From the NCBI RefSeq assembly GCF_011043555.1, contig NZ_JAAKGS010000003.1, positions 186,001-250,000 of the forward strand: a DNA stretch of 64,000 nt. Reading direction: 5' to 3'. The notes beneath the pieces are model-generated. The model was not told the origin of the DNA, made no database searches, and saw only the letters and a list, made by a program, of their open reading frames with translations. This document shows, piece by piece, positions 35,187 through 44,686 of the stretch (position 1 is its first letter; each line of letters begins with the position of its first letter). The position numbers and the translations under genes are program-made. Origin of the DNA: Sphingobacterium sp. SGR-19 (GTDB taxonomy: Bacteria; Bacteroidota; Bacteroidia; Sphingobacteriales; Sphingobacteriaceae).

Positions 35187-35522
35187 ATGAACGAATTGGT
35201 AACAATCACAGATAAAGCAAAGCAACGCATCGAGCAGATTATGGAACAGGAGAGTTACGACCTGAGTTACTTTGTTCGCGTTGCAGTGGAAAGCGGCGGA
35301 TGTTCTGGTCTTTCCTACAAACTATCGTTTGATAATGAAGAGAAAAAGGGAGATCAGTTTTGCGAGGACAAAGGTATTAGAATCTGTTTAGACATAAAAT
35401 CTTACCTCTATTTAGCAGGAACAGAGCTGGATTACTCGGACGGACTTGAAGGTAAAGGGTTTGAGTTTCACAATCCGAACGCATCGCGCACGTGCGCATG
35501 TGGCGAAAGTTTCTCCGTATAA
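35187..35522 (+). CDS. HesB/IscA-type iron-sulfur assembly protein
   Basis: 111 aa. The A-type carrier signature is complete: Cys in ESGGCSGLSYKL and the C-terminal pair CACGESF. It binds and transfers iron-sulfur clusters. The length fits IscA/SufA. It follows the cysteine desulfurase and has its own intrinsic terminator. Confidence 0.93.
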   Translation: MNELVTITDKAKQRIEQIMEQESYDLSYFVRVAVESGGCSGLSYKLSFDNEEKKGDQFCEDKGIRICLDIKSYLYLAGTELDYSDGLEGKGFEFHNPNASRTCACGESFSV

Positions 35523-35544
35523 GCCTATTCTTCAGGATATTATT

Positions 35545-35575
35545 AAAAGGGAGTTGTTCAAACAACTCCCTTTTT
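35545..35575 (+). terminator. intrinsic terminator of the IscA-like gene
   Basis: AAAAGGGAGTTGTT and AACAACTCCCTTTT form a long stem with a 2-3 nt loop, followed by a T run. It is 23 nt after the stop. Confidence 0.9.
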
Positions 35576-35596
35576 AGTAATATTTTCAAAACATCA

Positions 35597-35626
35597 TTTG
35601 TTTTGTTAATAAAACCTTTATTTTTG
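35597..35626 (+). promoter_or_regulatory. putative asnA promoter
   Basis: TTTG (35597-35600) and TATTTTTG (35619-35626) are 18 nt apart, close to the Bacteroidota consensus TTTG-N19-TAnnTTTG. The leader to the asnA ATG would be about 60 nt. Confidence 0.55.
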
Positions 35627-35694
35627 CTTATAAAATTTAAAAAAATATCAATCTTTAATAACTGGATTATGATATTTTGAGCGCTAACATTTTT

Positions 35695-36699
35695 ATGGGA
35701 CGTAACTTATTAAAAACAGAACAAGCTATCACCTTTGTTAAGGACATTTTTTCGCAGAAACTAGTTCAGGTATTAAATCTCATCCCTGTTTCCTCGCCAT
35801 TGGTTGTATTGGACGGAACAGGTATCAATGATGATCTCAACGGCATCGAACGCCCCGTAGGATTTCCTATTAAATCATTAAACGAACAGCGTGCTGTTGT
35901 CGTACATTCCTTAGCGAAATGGAAAAGAGTACGATTAACAGAATTGGAAATACAGCCTGGAGAAGGTATACTGACCGATATGCGTGCTTTACGGCCAGAT
36001 GAAGACTATAGCCCCATTCACTCTATCTATGTAGACCAATGGGACTGGGAAAAACACATCGATAGTGAGAATCGTACGTTGCCTTATCTAAAAGACACTG
36101 TATTAAAAATTTATCAAGCACTTTATGAAACAGAACAAGAAGTAGCGCAACGGTATCCGGAGAAACAAGCTGTGCTTCCTAAAGATATTCATTTCATTGC
36201 TTCCGAAGAACTCTTAGCAAAATATCCTCACTTAACACCTAAGGAGCGAGAAAACGCTATTGCCAAAGAGTACGGTGCCGTCTTTATCTATGGTATCGGA
36301 GGCGAGCTTAGTAACGGATTTCCACATGACGGGCGTGCGGCTGACTATGATGATTGGAGTACCGATAACGAAAATGGGAATAAGGGCTTGAATGGTGACA
36401 TATTAGTATGGAATCCTATTCTATATACTGCGTTCGAACTTTCCTCAATGGGTATTCGGGTTGATAAGAAAGCTTTATTGCACCAACTAGAGCGCAGAGG
36501 CAGTCTGGAACGTGCAACACTCCCTTTTCATACGATGTTATTAAACGATCTGCTTCCTCCATCTATCGGTGGCGGTATTGGCCAATCGCGTGTTTGCATG
36601 TTCATGCTTAAAAAAGCACATATCGGCGAAGTGCAAGTAAGTATATGGGATAATGAACAACGAACTATATTAGCTTCGCAAAATATCAATTTGCTGTAA
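35695..36699 (+). CDS. asnA: aspartate-ammonia ligase (asparagine synthetase A)
   Basis: 334 aa from ATG 35695. The class II synthetase core shows VVVHSLAKWKR, RALRPDEDYSPIHSIYVDQWDWE, YDDWSTDNENGNKGLNGDILVW, and IGGGIGQSR, as in E. coli AsnA. It makes asparagine from aspartate, ammonia and ATP. A TTG 18 nt upstream could extend the frame but is less likely. A -33/-7 promoter lies about 70 nt upstream. Confidence 0.95.
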   Translation: MGRNLLKTEQAITFVKDIFSQKLVQVLNLIPVSSPLVVLDGTGINDDLNGIERPVGFPIKSLNEQRAVVVHSLAKWKRVRLTELEIQPGEGILTDMRALRPDEDYSPIHSIYVDQWDWEKHIDSENRTLPYLKDTVLKIYQALYETEQEVAQRYPEKQAVLPKDIHFIASEELLAKYPHLTPKERENAIAKEYGAVFIYGIGGELSNGFPHDGRAADYDDWSTDNENGNKGLNGDILVWNPILYTAFELSSMGIRVDKKALLHQLERRGSLERATLPFHTMLLNDLLPPSIGGGIGQSRVCMFMLKKAHIGEVQVSIWDNEQRTILASQNINLL

Positions 36700-36755
36700 T
36701 TATCTTCGGAGTTCGTAATACAAATCAAGGTCTCATGTCTATAGCTAATTATTGT

Positions 36756-36763
36756 TATATTTG
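36756..36763 (+). promoter_or_regulatory. -7 box for fabV
   Basis: TATATTTG matches TAnnTTTG; it lies 32 nt before the ATG at 36796. Confidence 0.45.
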
Positions 36764-36795
36764 CGCTATTATTTGAAATAGAATAGAAAAACGAT

Positions 36796-37995
36796 ATGAT
36801 TATACAACCACGTGTAAGAGGTTTTATCTGCTTAACCTCGCACCCGGAAGGAACTGCCCAACATGTTAAGCAACAGATAGACCATGTAAAATCCAAGGGC
36901 AAAATAAACAACGGTCCTAAAAAAGTTTTAGTAATCGGTGCTTCCACCGGTTTTGGCTTGGCTTCCCGTATTACTGCGGCCTTTGGTTCAGACGCTGCCA
37001 CAATTGGTGTCTTTTTTGAAAAACCCGCTGCTCCAGGTAAGCCAGGCACCGCTGGCTGGTATAATACAGCTGCCTTTGAAAACCAAGCACATGCTGCTGG
37101 ACTTTATGCAAAAAGCATCAATGGCGATGCCTTTTCTGATGAAATCAAAAAGCAGACAATCGACTTGATCAAAGAAGACCTCGGACAGGTGGATTTGGTC
37201 GTATATTCATTAGCTTCCCCGCGTCGTACCCATCCTATAACAGGTGTAGCGCATACATCAGTTTTAAAACCTATTGAACAAGCTTTTACGGATAAAACGG
37301 TGGATTTTCACTCTGGTGTTGTTTCCGATATTTCCATCCAACCGATCGAAAGCGAAGAAGATATCCATAACACAATCGCTGTTATGGGGGGCGAAGATTG
37401 GAAGTTCTGGATAAAGCAACTGAAAGAAGCGGGTGTATTGGCTGACGGTGTAAAAACGGTTGCTTATTCGTATATTGGACCGGAACTTACTTATCCAATT
37501 TATAGAAACGGTACAATTGGCCGGGCGAAAGACGATCTAGAAGGGACCGTGCCGGTTCTCAACGATTTGCTAAAGGATATAGGAGGTATTAGTTATGTTT
37601 CCGTAAATAAGGCACTGGTAACACAATCTAGTTCTGCAATTCCAGTTGTTCCACTTTACATCTCCTTGCTCTATAAAGTCATGAAAGAGAAAGGTATACA
37701 CGAAGGTACTATCGAACAAATGCAACGGCTATTTGCTGATCGTCTTTATGCTAATGGCGAAACTCCTTTAGACGAAAAAGGACGTATCCGAGTAGATGAT
37801 TGGGAAATGCGGAAAGATGTACAGACGGAAGTGGCGAAACTATGGAATGAAATTACCACAGAAAATTTGGATCAGCTATCCGATATAGCGGGCTACCGTA
37901 ATGACTTCTTTAACCTGTTCGGTTTTAATTTTGACACTATAGACTATAATAAAGACACGAACGAAGTTGTCAAAATACCTAGCATAAAAGAATAA
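36796..37995 (+). CDS. fabV: enoyl-ACP reductase FabV
   Basis: 399 aa. FabV signature: RVRGFICLTSHPEG at the N-terminus, NADH-binding VIGASTGFGLASRI, VYSLASPRRTHP, and the catalytic Tyr236-x8-Lys245 (YRNGTIGRAK). FabV reduces enoyl-ACP (or enoyl-CoA) with NADH in the last step of fatty-acid elongation and, in species where it was tested, is insensitive to triclosan. No fabI is in the window. It ends with a good terminator. Confidence 0.95.
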   Translation: MIIQPRVRGFICLTSHPEGTAQHVKQQIDHVKSKGKINNGPKKVLVIGASTGFGLASRITAAFGSDAATIGVFFEKPAAPGKPGTAGWYNTAAFENQAHAAGLYAKSINGDAFSDEIKKQTIDLIKEDLGQVDLVVYSLASPRRTHPITGVAHTSVLKPIEQAFTDKTVDFHSGVVSDISIQPIESEEDIHNTIAVMGGEDWKFWIKQLKEAGVLADGVKTVAYSYIGPELTYPIYRNGTIGRAKDDLEGTVPVLNDLLKDIGGISYVSVNKALVTQSSSAIPVVPLYISLLYKVMKEKGIHEGTIEQMQRLFADRLYANGETPLDEKGRIRVDDWEMRKDVQTEVAKLWNEITTENLDQLSDIAGYRNDFFNLFGFNFDTIDYNKDTNEVVKIPSIKE

Positions 37996-38015
37996 ATAGG
38001 TTTTATTAGATAAAT

Positions 38016-38054
38016 AAAAAGGCAGTAGGTAAAATATTCTACTGCCTTTTTTTT
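38016..38054 (+). terminator. intrinsic terminator of fabV
   Basis: AAAAAGGCAGTAG (38016-38028) pairs with CTACTGCCTTTTT (38039-38051), 10-nt loop, then further T. Confidence 0.92.
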
Positions 38055-38260
38055 ATACGGCTATTTTCTCTTGATATCTTTTTCAATAGAAGAAATAAAT
38101 CGAGAATTAACCTATCATATAACAGACAAATGATTGCAATAACACCTTAATAAACAAGTAAAAAAGAAAATAAAAAAGAATTTGGCGCTCTTGATATTTC
38201 CAATTTAATTAGTCAACTTTACAAGATATAGATAATAACAGATAAAAAGAAAAGCATATC

Positions 38261-38980
38261 ATGGCGAGAAAGAAAAATAAAGCTGCTGAAGCGTCAGAAA
38301 TTTTACCGGAAAAAAAGCCACGTAAAATTGTAGCCGGCCCGATACGAGATAAAGAACGAACAAAACGTAGATTAATAGCAACAGTAGGTAAAGTGTTGCA
38401 AAAATACACCTATGCAGGGCTTACTATTACCAATATAGCGAAAGAGTCTGGATTGAATCCCAAGCTTATATATCTTTATTTCGGAAACTTGGACGGGTTA
38501 ATAGAGGAATATATTCTAGAAAAAGATTTTTGGGCAGGAAAACTTAGGACGCAAATTACGGAGTTTGCAGAAAATCCAAAACCGGTCAGCGCACAAGATA
38601 CCAACGATTTATTCCAGTTACAGTTCGACTCGTTCCTAAAAGACAAGTCCATGCAACGTATTATCCATTGGGAAATGGGGGTTAAAAACAAATTATTACG
38701 AAAAATAGCTGAGGATCGGGAAGAAGTAGGTAAAAGTGCCCTCGACCTTATTTCAGCACAATTTGAGGATACGGATGTGGATATCCAAGCCACTTTAGCC
38801 ATTGTCCTCGGCGGAATTTATTACCTGACCCTGCATGCTAAAAACAACGGAAGCACGGTCAGTGGCATTGACATTAACGAGGACGAAGGTCGGGAACGTA
38901 TCGAAAGGACAATCGAAAGATTGATCTTTAGAGACTTTGAAGATGCCAAAAAGAAAAAGACCTCAAAAGGAAAAAAATAG
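38261..38980 (+). CDS. TetR/AcrR family regulator
   Basis: 239 aa. The N-terminal HTH is clear (RRLIATVGKVLQKYTYAGLTITNIAKESGLNPKLIYLYFGNLDGLIEEYI). The first 30 residues are lysine-rich and unusual. The C-terminal ligand domain is not recognised. No neighbouring transporter or enzyme shows the target. It precedes the peptidase gene with an intrinsic terminator between. Confidence 0.85.
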   Translation: MARKKNKAAEASEILPEKKPRKIVAGPIRDKERTKRRLIATVGKVLQKYTYAGLTITNIAKESGLNPKLIYLYFGNLDGLIEEYILEKDFWAGKLRTQITEFAENPKPVSAQDTNDLFQLQFDSFLKDKSMQRIIHWEMGVKNKLLRKIAEDREEVGKSALDLISAQFEDTDVDIQATLAIVLGGIYYLTLHAKNNGSTVSGIDINEDEGRERIERTIERLIFRDFEDAKKKKTSKGKK

Positions 38981-39005
38981 AACGTAATCAAGCATTGTTG
39001 AAATA

Positions 39006-39038
39006 GATAGGGGGTACTATGATACCCCTATTTTTTTT
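39006..39038 (+). terminator. intrinsic terminator of the TetR gene
   Basis: ATAGGGGGTA pairs with TACCCCTAT (one bulged G), loop CTATGA, followed by eight T (39031-39038). The peptidase -7 box begins right behind it. Confidence 0.8.
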
Positions 39039-39039
39039 G

Positions 39040-39047
39040 TAATTTTG
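39040..39047 (+). promoter_or_regulatory. -7 box of the M3 peptidase gene, implying a leaderless message
   Basis: TAATTTTG matches TAnnTTTG and ends only 4 nt before the ATG at 39052. Transcription would start at or near the first base of the start codon. Confidence 0.5.
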
Positions 39048-39051
39048 CTGT

Positions 39052-41082
39052 ATGTCTATATTAAACCAAAAATTTAATACGTTGCATGATACGGCACCGT
39101 TTTCACAAATAAAAAACGACGATTATCTACCGGCATTTGACGCCGCCATCGAAAAGGCAGAAGTAGAAATCGCAGCCATCATCTCCAACCCGGATACACC
39201 TACTTTCGAGAATACCATAGCGGCAATGGCCTATTCTGGCATGGAACTAGACCGCATTTCTAATATATTTTTTAATTTACATTCCGCCGAAACGAACGAT
39301 GAGCTCGACAAAATAGCCCAAGAGATCGCTCCAAAGCTATCCAAGCTTGCTAACGATATCACGTTGAATCCACAATTATTCGAACGGATAAAAGTGACAT
39401 ACGATCAAAAAAACACACTTTCGTTAAACGCCGAGCAGCTAACTTTATTACAAAAATCTTATCGCGATTTTGTTAGAAACGGCGCCTTATTGAATGAACA
39501 AAAGAAGGAAACATTACGTCAAATAGATGCGGAGCTCGCGGTATTAAAGCTACAATTTGGAGAAAATGTATTGGCTGAGACGAATGCATATCAACTACAC
39601 ATTACGGATGAGGGGGATCTAGCTGGCCTACCCGAAGGCACTATCGAAGCGGCGCGAGGGCTCGCCGAAGCACAGGATAAAGCAGGCTGGATATTCACAT
39701 TAGACTATCCAAGTTACATTCCCTTCGTAACTTATGCGGACAACCGGTCGCTTCGTCGCGAAATTACTATTGCTGCCGGACGTAAAGCTTTTCAGGATAA
39801 TGAATACAACAATGGAGAAAACATCCTTAAAATTGTGCGTTTGCGTTTCCAACGTGCCCAATTGCTAGGTTATGATACGCATGCCCATTTCGTGCTGGAA
39901 GAGCGTATGGCACAGCATCCCTCAAGCGTGGAAGCATTCTTAAATGATTTGTTGTATAAAGCAAGGCCCGCCGCGGAACAAGAGTTTCGGGATCTAAGTA
40001 TCTTTGCGAACAAACTACACGGAATAGAACAACTTGAAAAATGGGATACGACGTATTATAGTGAGAAGTTGAAGCAAGAAAGATTTGATTTAGACGACGA
40101 GTTGCTAAAACCCTATTTTCAGCTTGAAAATGTACTGGATGGCGTTTTTATCGTAGCCCAGAAGCTTTACGGTCTACACTTTCATGAAGTGCAAGACATC
40201 GATAAATACCACGAAGAGGTACGTACGTTTGAGGTTACAGATGATAGCAAGCGCTTAATTGCTATATTCTACACTGATTTCTTTCCAAGAAAAGGTAAAC
40301 GTAACGGCGCTTGGATGACATCTTTTAAATCACAATATCGCAAAGACGGCCAAGATGAACGTCCCCATATATCGATTGTATGCAATTTTACACGTCCGAC
40401 AGCCACAAAACCTTCTCTCTTGACTTTTAATGAGGTTACTACACTCTTCCATGAATTCGGTCACGCCCTGCACGGTATGTTGGCCGATACAATCTACCCT
40501 AACCTGTCAGGAACTTCTGTCTTTTGGGATTTTGTGGAATTACCCAGTCAGATCATGGAAAATTGGTGTTATGAAAAAGAGGCACTTGAGATTTTTGCCA
40601 AACATTATCAAACCGGAGAAACTTTACCGATGGAACTTATTGATAAAATCAAGGCATCGGCTTCGTTTATGGAAGGGATGGCGACTTTGCGTCAATTGGG
40701 CTTTGGGCTATTGGATATGGGTTGGCACGCACAAGACCCAACGAGTATCGACAATATCAAATCGTTTGAAAATAGATGTTTTATTTCGACGCAATTGCTA
40801 CCTGACGTTGAAGAAAACGCCATGAGTCCATCATTTTCACATATATTCAATGGCGGATACTCTTCAGGCTATTACAGTTATAAATGGGCTGAAGTATTAG
40901 ATGCTGATGCGTTTGCTTATTTCCAAGAAAAAGGCATTTTTAACAAAATGGTTGCCGACAAATTTAAGAAAAATATTCTTTCTAGAGGAGGTGTCGAACA
41001 CCCCATGGCGCTTTATAAGCGGTTTCGTGGCAAGGAACCCAATGTAGACGCATTACTGAAGCGAGCGGGGCTAATAGAATAA
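39052..41082 (+). CDS. M3 family peptidase (peptidyl-dipeptidase Dcp type)
   Basis: 676 aa. Zinc motif HEFGHALHG near residue 466, within the family sequence LTFNEVTTLFHEFGHALHG, and the third ligand region VELPSQIMENWCYEKE. The size and the C-terminal HIFNGGYSSGYYSYKWAEVLDADAF fit Dcp/oligopeptidase A. It cleaves dipeptides from peptides in the cytoplasm; no signal peptide is visible. A leaderless start is suggested by the -7 box right before the ATG. Confidence 0.92.
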   Translation: MSILNQKFNTLHDTAPFSQIKNDDYLPAFDAAIEKAEVEIAAIISNPDTPTFENTIAAMAYSGMELDRISNIFFNLHSAETNDELDKIAQEIAPKLSKLANDITLNPQLFERIKVTYDQKNTLSLNAEQLTLLQKSYRDFVRNGALLNEQKKETLRQIDAELAVLKLQFGENVLAETNAYQLHITDEGDLAGLPEGTIEAARGLAEAQDKAGWIFTLDYPSYIPFVTYADNRSLRREITIAAGRKAFQDNEYNNGENILKIVRLRFQRAQLLGYDTHAHFVLEERMAQHPSSVEAFLNDLLYKARPAAEQEFRDLSIFANKLHGIEQLEKWDTTYYSEKLKQERFDLDDELLKPYFQLENVLDGVFIVAQKLYGLHFHEVQDIDKYHEEVRTFEVTDDSKRLIAIFYTDFFPRKGKRNGAWMTSFKSQYRKDGQDERPHISIVCNFTRPTATKPSLLTFNEVTTLFHEFGHALHGMLADTIYPNLSGTSVFWDFVELPSQIMENWCYEKEALEIFAKHYQTGETLPMELIDKIKASASFMEGMATLRQLGFGLLDMGWHAQDPTSIDNIKSFENRCFISTQLLPDVEENAMSPSFSHIFNGGYSSGYYSYKWAEVLDADAFAYFQEKGIFNKMVADKFKKNILSRGGVEHPMALYKRFRGKEPNVDALLKRAGLIE

Positions 41083-41178
41083 TCGCTACAAATCTAGTTT
41101 AAAAATCACTTTCTTTTTTTAATACGGGAAATAGTCTTTAATTTTAATTAGCAATCATTATTTCTTAAAAATATATTT

Positions 41179-41517
41179 ATGAGCAAATTAGAAGAAAAAA
41201 TCGCCGCTTATGTGGCGGAAGCTAAAAAACTAAACCTTTCTCTTGATGAAAAATTAATCGCTGCTGTAGCTAAAGGGTTAGGCCCGTCCATTTATAATGC
41301 GGATGCTGAAACCATCGCCGCCTCCGATAAAGCAGAGCTTGATCGTATAAAGACCAACTTTTTAGCGAAAAAGTTAGGGTTAGCAGATGGTCCGGCATTG
41401 GACATTGCTTTGGAAGAAGTTATCGAGCAGGTTGGAAAATCGAACAGGAATAAATATCGGGTTATCGTCTATGCGTTGCTCGTTAAGAAGTTCAAAAAGG
41501 AAAGTGTATATTCTTAA
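41179..41517 (+). CDS. DUF2853 family protein
   Basis: 112 aa. The pattern of DUF2853: KIAAYVAEAKKLNLSLDEKLIAAVAKGLGPSIYNADAETIAASDKAELDRIKTNFL, then KSNRNKYRVIVYALLVKKF. Predicted all-alpha, cytoplasmic, of unknown function. It is followed by a bidirectional terminator. Confidence 0.88.
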   Translation: MSKLEEKIAAYVAEAKKLNLSLDEKLIAAVAKGLGPSIYNADAETIAASDKAELDRIKTNFLAKKLGLADGPALDIALEEVIEQVGKSNRNKYRVIVYALLVKKFKKESVYS

Positions 41518-41540
41518 GCAAGGTAGGTAGATCAACATTA

Positions 41541-41577
41541 AAAAAAGCTCGATCCTATTTAAAGAATCGAGCTTTTT
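41541..41577. terminator. bidirectional intrinsic terminator
   Basis: AAAAAGCTCGAT (41542-41553) and ATCGAGCTTTTT (41566-41577) form a 12-bp stem, with a T run on both strands. It serves the DUF2853 gene (+) and the convergent symporter gene (-). Confidence 0.9.
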
Positions 41578-41592
41578 AATGCTATGTTTGTC

Positions 41593-43509
41593 CTAGGTAA
41601 CCGCGACGTTTCGTTTAGGATACCACAAAGACACCAAATAGACTGTCAATACGGCGAGCGGGAAAGAAATCAATGCTGGATTTTCCAGTTGATGCGGCGC
41701 ATTTGTTGAACCCAATCCATATTTATCCCACATTGTGGGCGAAGTAAGAATAATCAACAAAGACGATACAATGCCCACAATGATCGATGCCGCTATTCCC
41801 TTTTCCGAAGTTTTCTTCCAAAAAAGTAAAAAAAGGATAGCTGGTAAATTCGCTGATGCAGCGATAGCAAACGCCCACCCTACTAAAAAAGAAACATTGA
41901 TTCCTTTGAATGCCATGCCCAGCAGGATAGCAAAAATTCCGACTGCAAAAGCAGCAAACTTTCCGACTTGAACTTTTCTATGGTCACTCATATTTCGCTT
42001 TAGATATACATCAATGAAATCATGCGCTATTGCACCTGAAGAGGCCACAATCAATCCGGCTACCGTCCCCAATACCGTAGCAAACGCCACTGCAGAGATA
42101 ATCGAAAACAGTACAGCACCAAATGCACGCGCCAATAATGGAGCAGCCATATTACTTGACTCTACATCCAAAACGCCATTCACGGCCGCCCCAAGTCCCA
42201 TAAATAAGGTAAGAATATAAAAACCTCCAATGGCAGCGATCGCTAGGATGGTCGATTTCCTGGCGTCACGTGGTGTTTTAACAGTATAATAACGGATAAG
42301 GATATGCGGTAGTGCAGCCGTTCCTAAAAACAATGCAAGCATCAAGGACATGAAATCCAGTTTGCTCCACAAATTTGCATCACGGCCGATCTTGTATTTG
42401 AGACCAGGAAGCATAAAAGACTGACCCGTCGTAGGTTCCTGATAATAAAGCGAAACCTGATTCGACCCATCCGCAAATTTTACTTGCTTGAATCGGACAA
42501 TCTCACTCTCTTGCAGTGTCGATAGAAATTCGAATGGGCCGACTGGACCTGTTTTTTGTACTTCCTGCCCATTTACTACAATCTTGCTCATATGTCCTAC
42601 CTGATAAAATCGACGATTTTCCTTAGGCTCTCCGTTGTACAATGCTTGTCCATTGGCCTGTTGCGTAACAGTCAACGTTTCTTTCAACGACGATCCGTTT
42701 TGGTCTTTCGTCCAGTCAAACCATCGTTCAACCCCGTTTTGCGTAAGCTTAACAAATGTTTTATCTCCAATGGTCTGCTGTCCAACAACGTTCCAGCCGG
42801 ACACAGCTATCACCTTATCATTTTCAACTTGTTGTGGCGTCAGTTCTATAAATGTGTAGTGACTACTGCTACCTTTAAAATCGGGTGTTAGCGTTAATCC
42901 ATTTTTCAAAATAAAAAACGTAAGCACCACCGAAAGTACGATTAGCAAACCACCTTTTAAGAATTGTACGTAGGTCGTGGAAGCCATACCAGCACTAGCA
43001 ACAATGATGATCACGATTGCCCCTACCAACAGCACACCTGTCCAATGTGGCATACCTAGAAGAGGCATCACCAAATCACCAGCCCCCACCATCTGTGGAA
43101 TGAGATAGAAAACCGATACGATCAACGTACTGATAGACGCTGATAGCGTTATTGCACGTGAATTAAATTTGGCATTCAACGCGTCCGTAAAGGTATATTT
43201 CCCTAGGCGTTTAAAAGGTTCGGCAATGAGAAACAGCGCAACTATCCATCCCGCTAAAAAACCGATAGCGTACAAAAATCCGTCAAAACCTGATATAGCT
43301 ATCATTCCACATATTCCCAGAAAAGACGCCGCCGACAAATAATCGCCTGCAAAGGCAATTCCGTTGACTCCCCAGTGAATTTGTCCACCTGCAGCATAAT
43401 AAGAAGAGGACGAACGCGTTTTTCTTCCAAAATAAAAAGAAAGTCCCACTACCAGCCCCACAAAAATAAAAAAGAATATAAGTGCCGTGTACGAAATTTC
43501 GTAAATCAT
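41593..43509 (-). CDS. sodium/solute symporter, acetate permease ActP type
   Basis: 638 aa, about thirteen membrane helices. SSS-family motifs: SSSYYAAGGQIHWGVNGIAFAGDYLSAASFLGICG in helices 1-2, LIAEPFKRLGKYTFTDAL, and ASSGAIAHDFIDVYL. A loop of about 150 residues (around residues 215-370) with a beta-rich, non-membrane sequence is inserted in the middle and is unusual; the first helices look like ActP. The DUF485 gene in front of it overlaps its start by 4 nt, as with yjcH-actP. It probably takes up acetate or another small monocarboxylate with sodium. Confidence 0.88.
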   Translation of the reverse strand: MIYEISYTALIFFFIFVGLVVGLSFYFGRKTRSSSSYYAAGGQIHWGVNGIAFAGDYLSAASFLGICGMIAISGFDGFLYAIGFLAGWIVALFLIAEPFKRLGKYTFTDALNAKFNSRAITLSASISTLIVSVFYLIPQMVGAGDLVMPLLGMPHWTGVLLVGAIVIIIVASAGMASTTYVQFLKGGLLIVLSVVLTFFILKNGLTLTPDFKGSSSHYTFIELTPQQVENDKVIAVSGWNVVGQQTIGDKTFVKLTQNGVERWFDWTKDQNGSSLKETLTVTQQANGQALYNGEPKENRRFYQVGHMSKIVVNGQEVQKTGPVGPFEFLSTLQESEIVRFKQVKFADGSNQVSLYYQEPTTGQSFMLPGLKYKIGRDANLWSKLDFMSLMLALFLGTAALPHILIRYYTVKTPRDARKSTILAIAAIGGFYILTLFMGLGAAVNGVLDVESSNMAAPLLARAFGAVLFSIISAVAFATVLGTVAGLIVASSGAIAHDFIDVYLKRNMSDHRKVQVGKFAAFAVGIFAILLGMAFKGINVSFLVGWAFAIAASANLPAILFLLFWKKTSEKGIAASIIVGIVSSLLIILTSPTMWDKYGLGSTNAPHQLENPALISFPLAVLTVYLVSLWYPKRNVAVT

Positions 43510-43808
43510 ACAGCACCTCCCTCTTCTATCTCATTAGATTGTTCAGCATCCGCCTCGTCTTCGTATTTCGTACAATAGTAGTTATACACTACTCCGAGAA
43601 TAACAGCAAATACAATAAGGCCAATCCCATATGCTAACGCCAAATTAAGCCCCCAAAGTACTTGAAAAGCTAATAATTCGTACTGGAATACACCAATCAG
43701 CACAAAACCAGCATAGCAAATAAGGTAAATGAAAAATAAGCGTATACCTAAGGCAGATTTTCGCTTGGTCAGACTTTCTTTTTCTGTAGACGTGTTGTTA
43801 ACGTGCAT
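43506..43808 (-). CDS. DUF485 (YjcH) small membrane protein
   Basis: 100 aa with two membrane helices (LFFIYLICYAGFVLIGVF and LALAYGIGLIVFAVILGVVYNYYC). In E. coli the DUF485 protein YjcH is made together with the acetate permease ActP. Its stop overlaps the start of the symporter gene (ATGA, 43506-43509), so they are translated together. The acidic C-terminus (EDEADAEQSNEIEEGG) is longer than usual. Confidence 0.88.
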   Translation of the reverse strand: MHVNNTSTEKESLTKRKSALGIRLFFIYLICYAGFVLIGVFQYELLAFQVLWGLNLALAYGIGLIVFAVILGVVYNYYCTKYEDEADAEQSNEIEEGGAV

Positions 43809-43948
43809 AATATTTTTTTGGAACGGTTTATGAATTGAAACATCGGCTGCATAATTATACTATGCAGCCGACACACATAAACAAATGTAACTAAAAACAG
43901 GAAAAGTTTATATATTTTTTGAAATTAAAATATGGTTATGTTGTACAT

Positions 43949-44686
43949 CTAGTTACCCATTTTTTCCGAAGGGTAGTACGCTTTGACAAAATCATCTAGA
44001 TATTCTGCGCCGATAGAAAGAGGTATATCATAATCTAATAGATAAAACTGTCTCATCGCCCGGGAAAATTTTATTACCTTATGGATATTAACGGCATAAC
44101 TGCGGTGTGCTTGGATAAATATATTGCGAGGTAAAATAGACATTAATTCCCGGAGCGTGGTACGGGTCTTTACCTTCCTTTTATCCGACAGATGGAAACA
44201 GACATAATTTTTATCACTTTTTACCAAACCAACATCTGCAAAAACGATCTTTGCATCAAACCCCTCCTTTACATCCTTCACAAACAGAAAGCCTCTCCCA
44301 AAAGCTTCAGAATAGGTGGCTTTCGATATTACACGGTTTATAGCCTCTGCCAAGCGGGCATAATCAACAGGCTTGGGAATACAGTCGTCGACCTGTATGT
44401 CGAAGGCATCCATAGCGCGTTCCGTATACGCGGTAACCAAAATTACTGCAGGACGCGGCTGCATAGACTTGACTAGGGAAATACCATCGAACCCTTCCAT
44501 AACAATGTCCGAGATCAAAAGATCTACAGGATTGTTTCGCATGTATTGGAGTGCACGAACACTATCTGTTTCGGTACCAATAACGATCAAACGGCCATCC
44601 GTCTGCAAATAGGTATACAACACACGCAACATGACGGGATCATCATCCAAAAGGAACACACGTAATCTACCGTTAGGCTGATCCAT
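43949..44686 (-). CDS. LytTR-type response regulator
   Basis: 245 aa. REC domain (residues 8-125) with Asp60 in LLISDIVMEGFDG and the acidic pair at 14-16. The C-terminal LytTR DNA-binding domain (about 150-240) has the patterns VFADVGLVKSDKNYVCFHLSDKRKVKTRTTLREL and FIQAHRSYAVNIHKVIKF. The gene overlaps the kinase gene by 14 nt. LytTR regulators commonly control peptide signalling, bacteriocin or virulence genes; here the likely target is the peptide gene upstream, but no site can be assigned. Confidence 0.92.
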   Translation of the reverse strand: MDQPNGRLRVFLLDDDPVMLRVLYTYLQTDGRLIVIGTETDSVRALQYMRNNPVDLLISDIVMEGFDGISLVKSMQPRPAVILVTAYTERAMDAFDIQVDDCIPKPVDYARLAEAINRVISKATYSEAFGRGFLFVKDVKEGFDAKIVFADVGLVKSDKNYVCFHLSDKRKVKTRTTLRELMSILPRNIFIQAHRSYAVNIHKVIKFSRAMRQFYLLDYDIPLSIGAEYLDDFVKAYYPSEKMGN

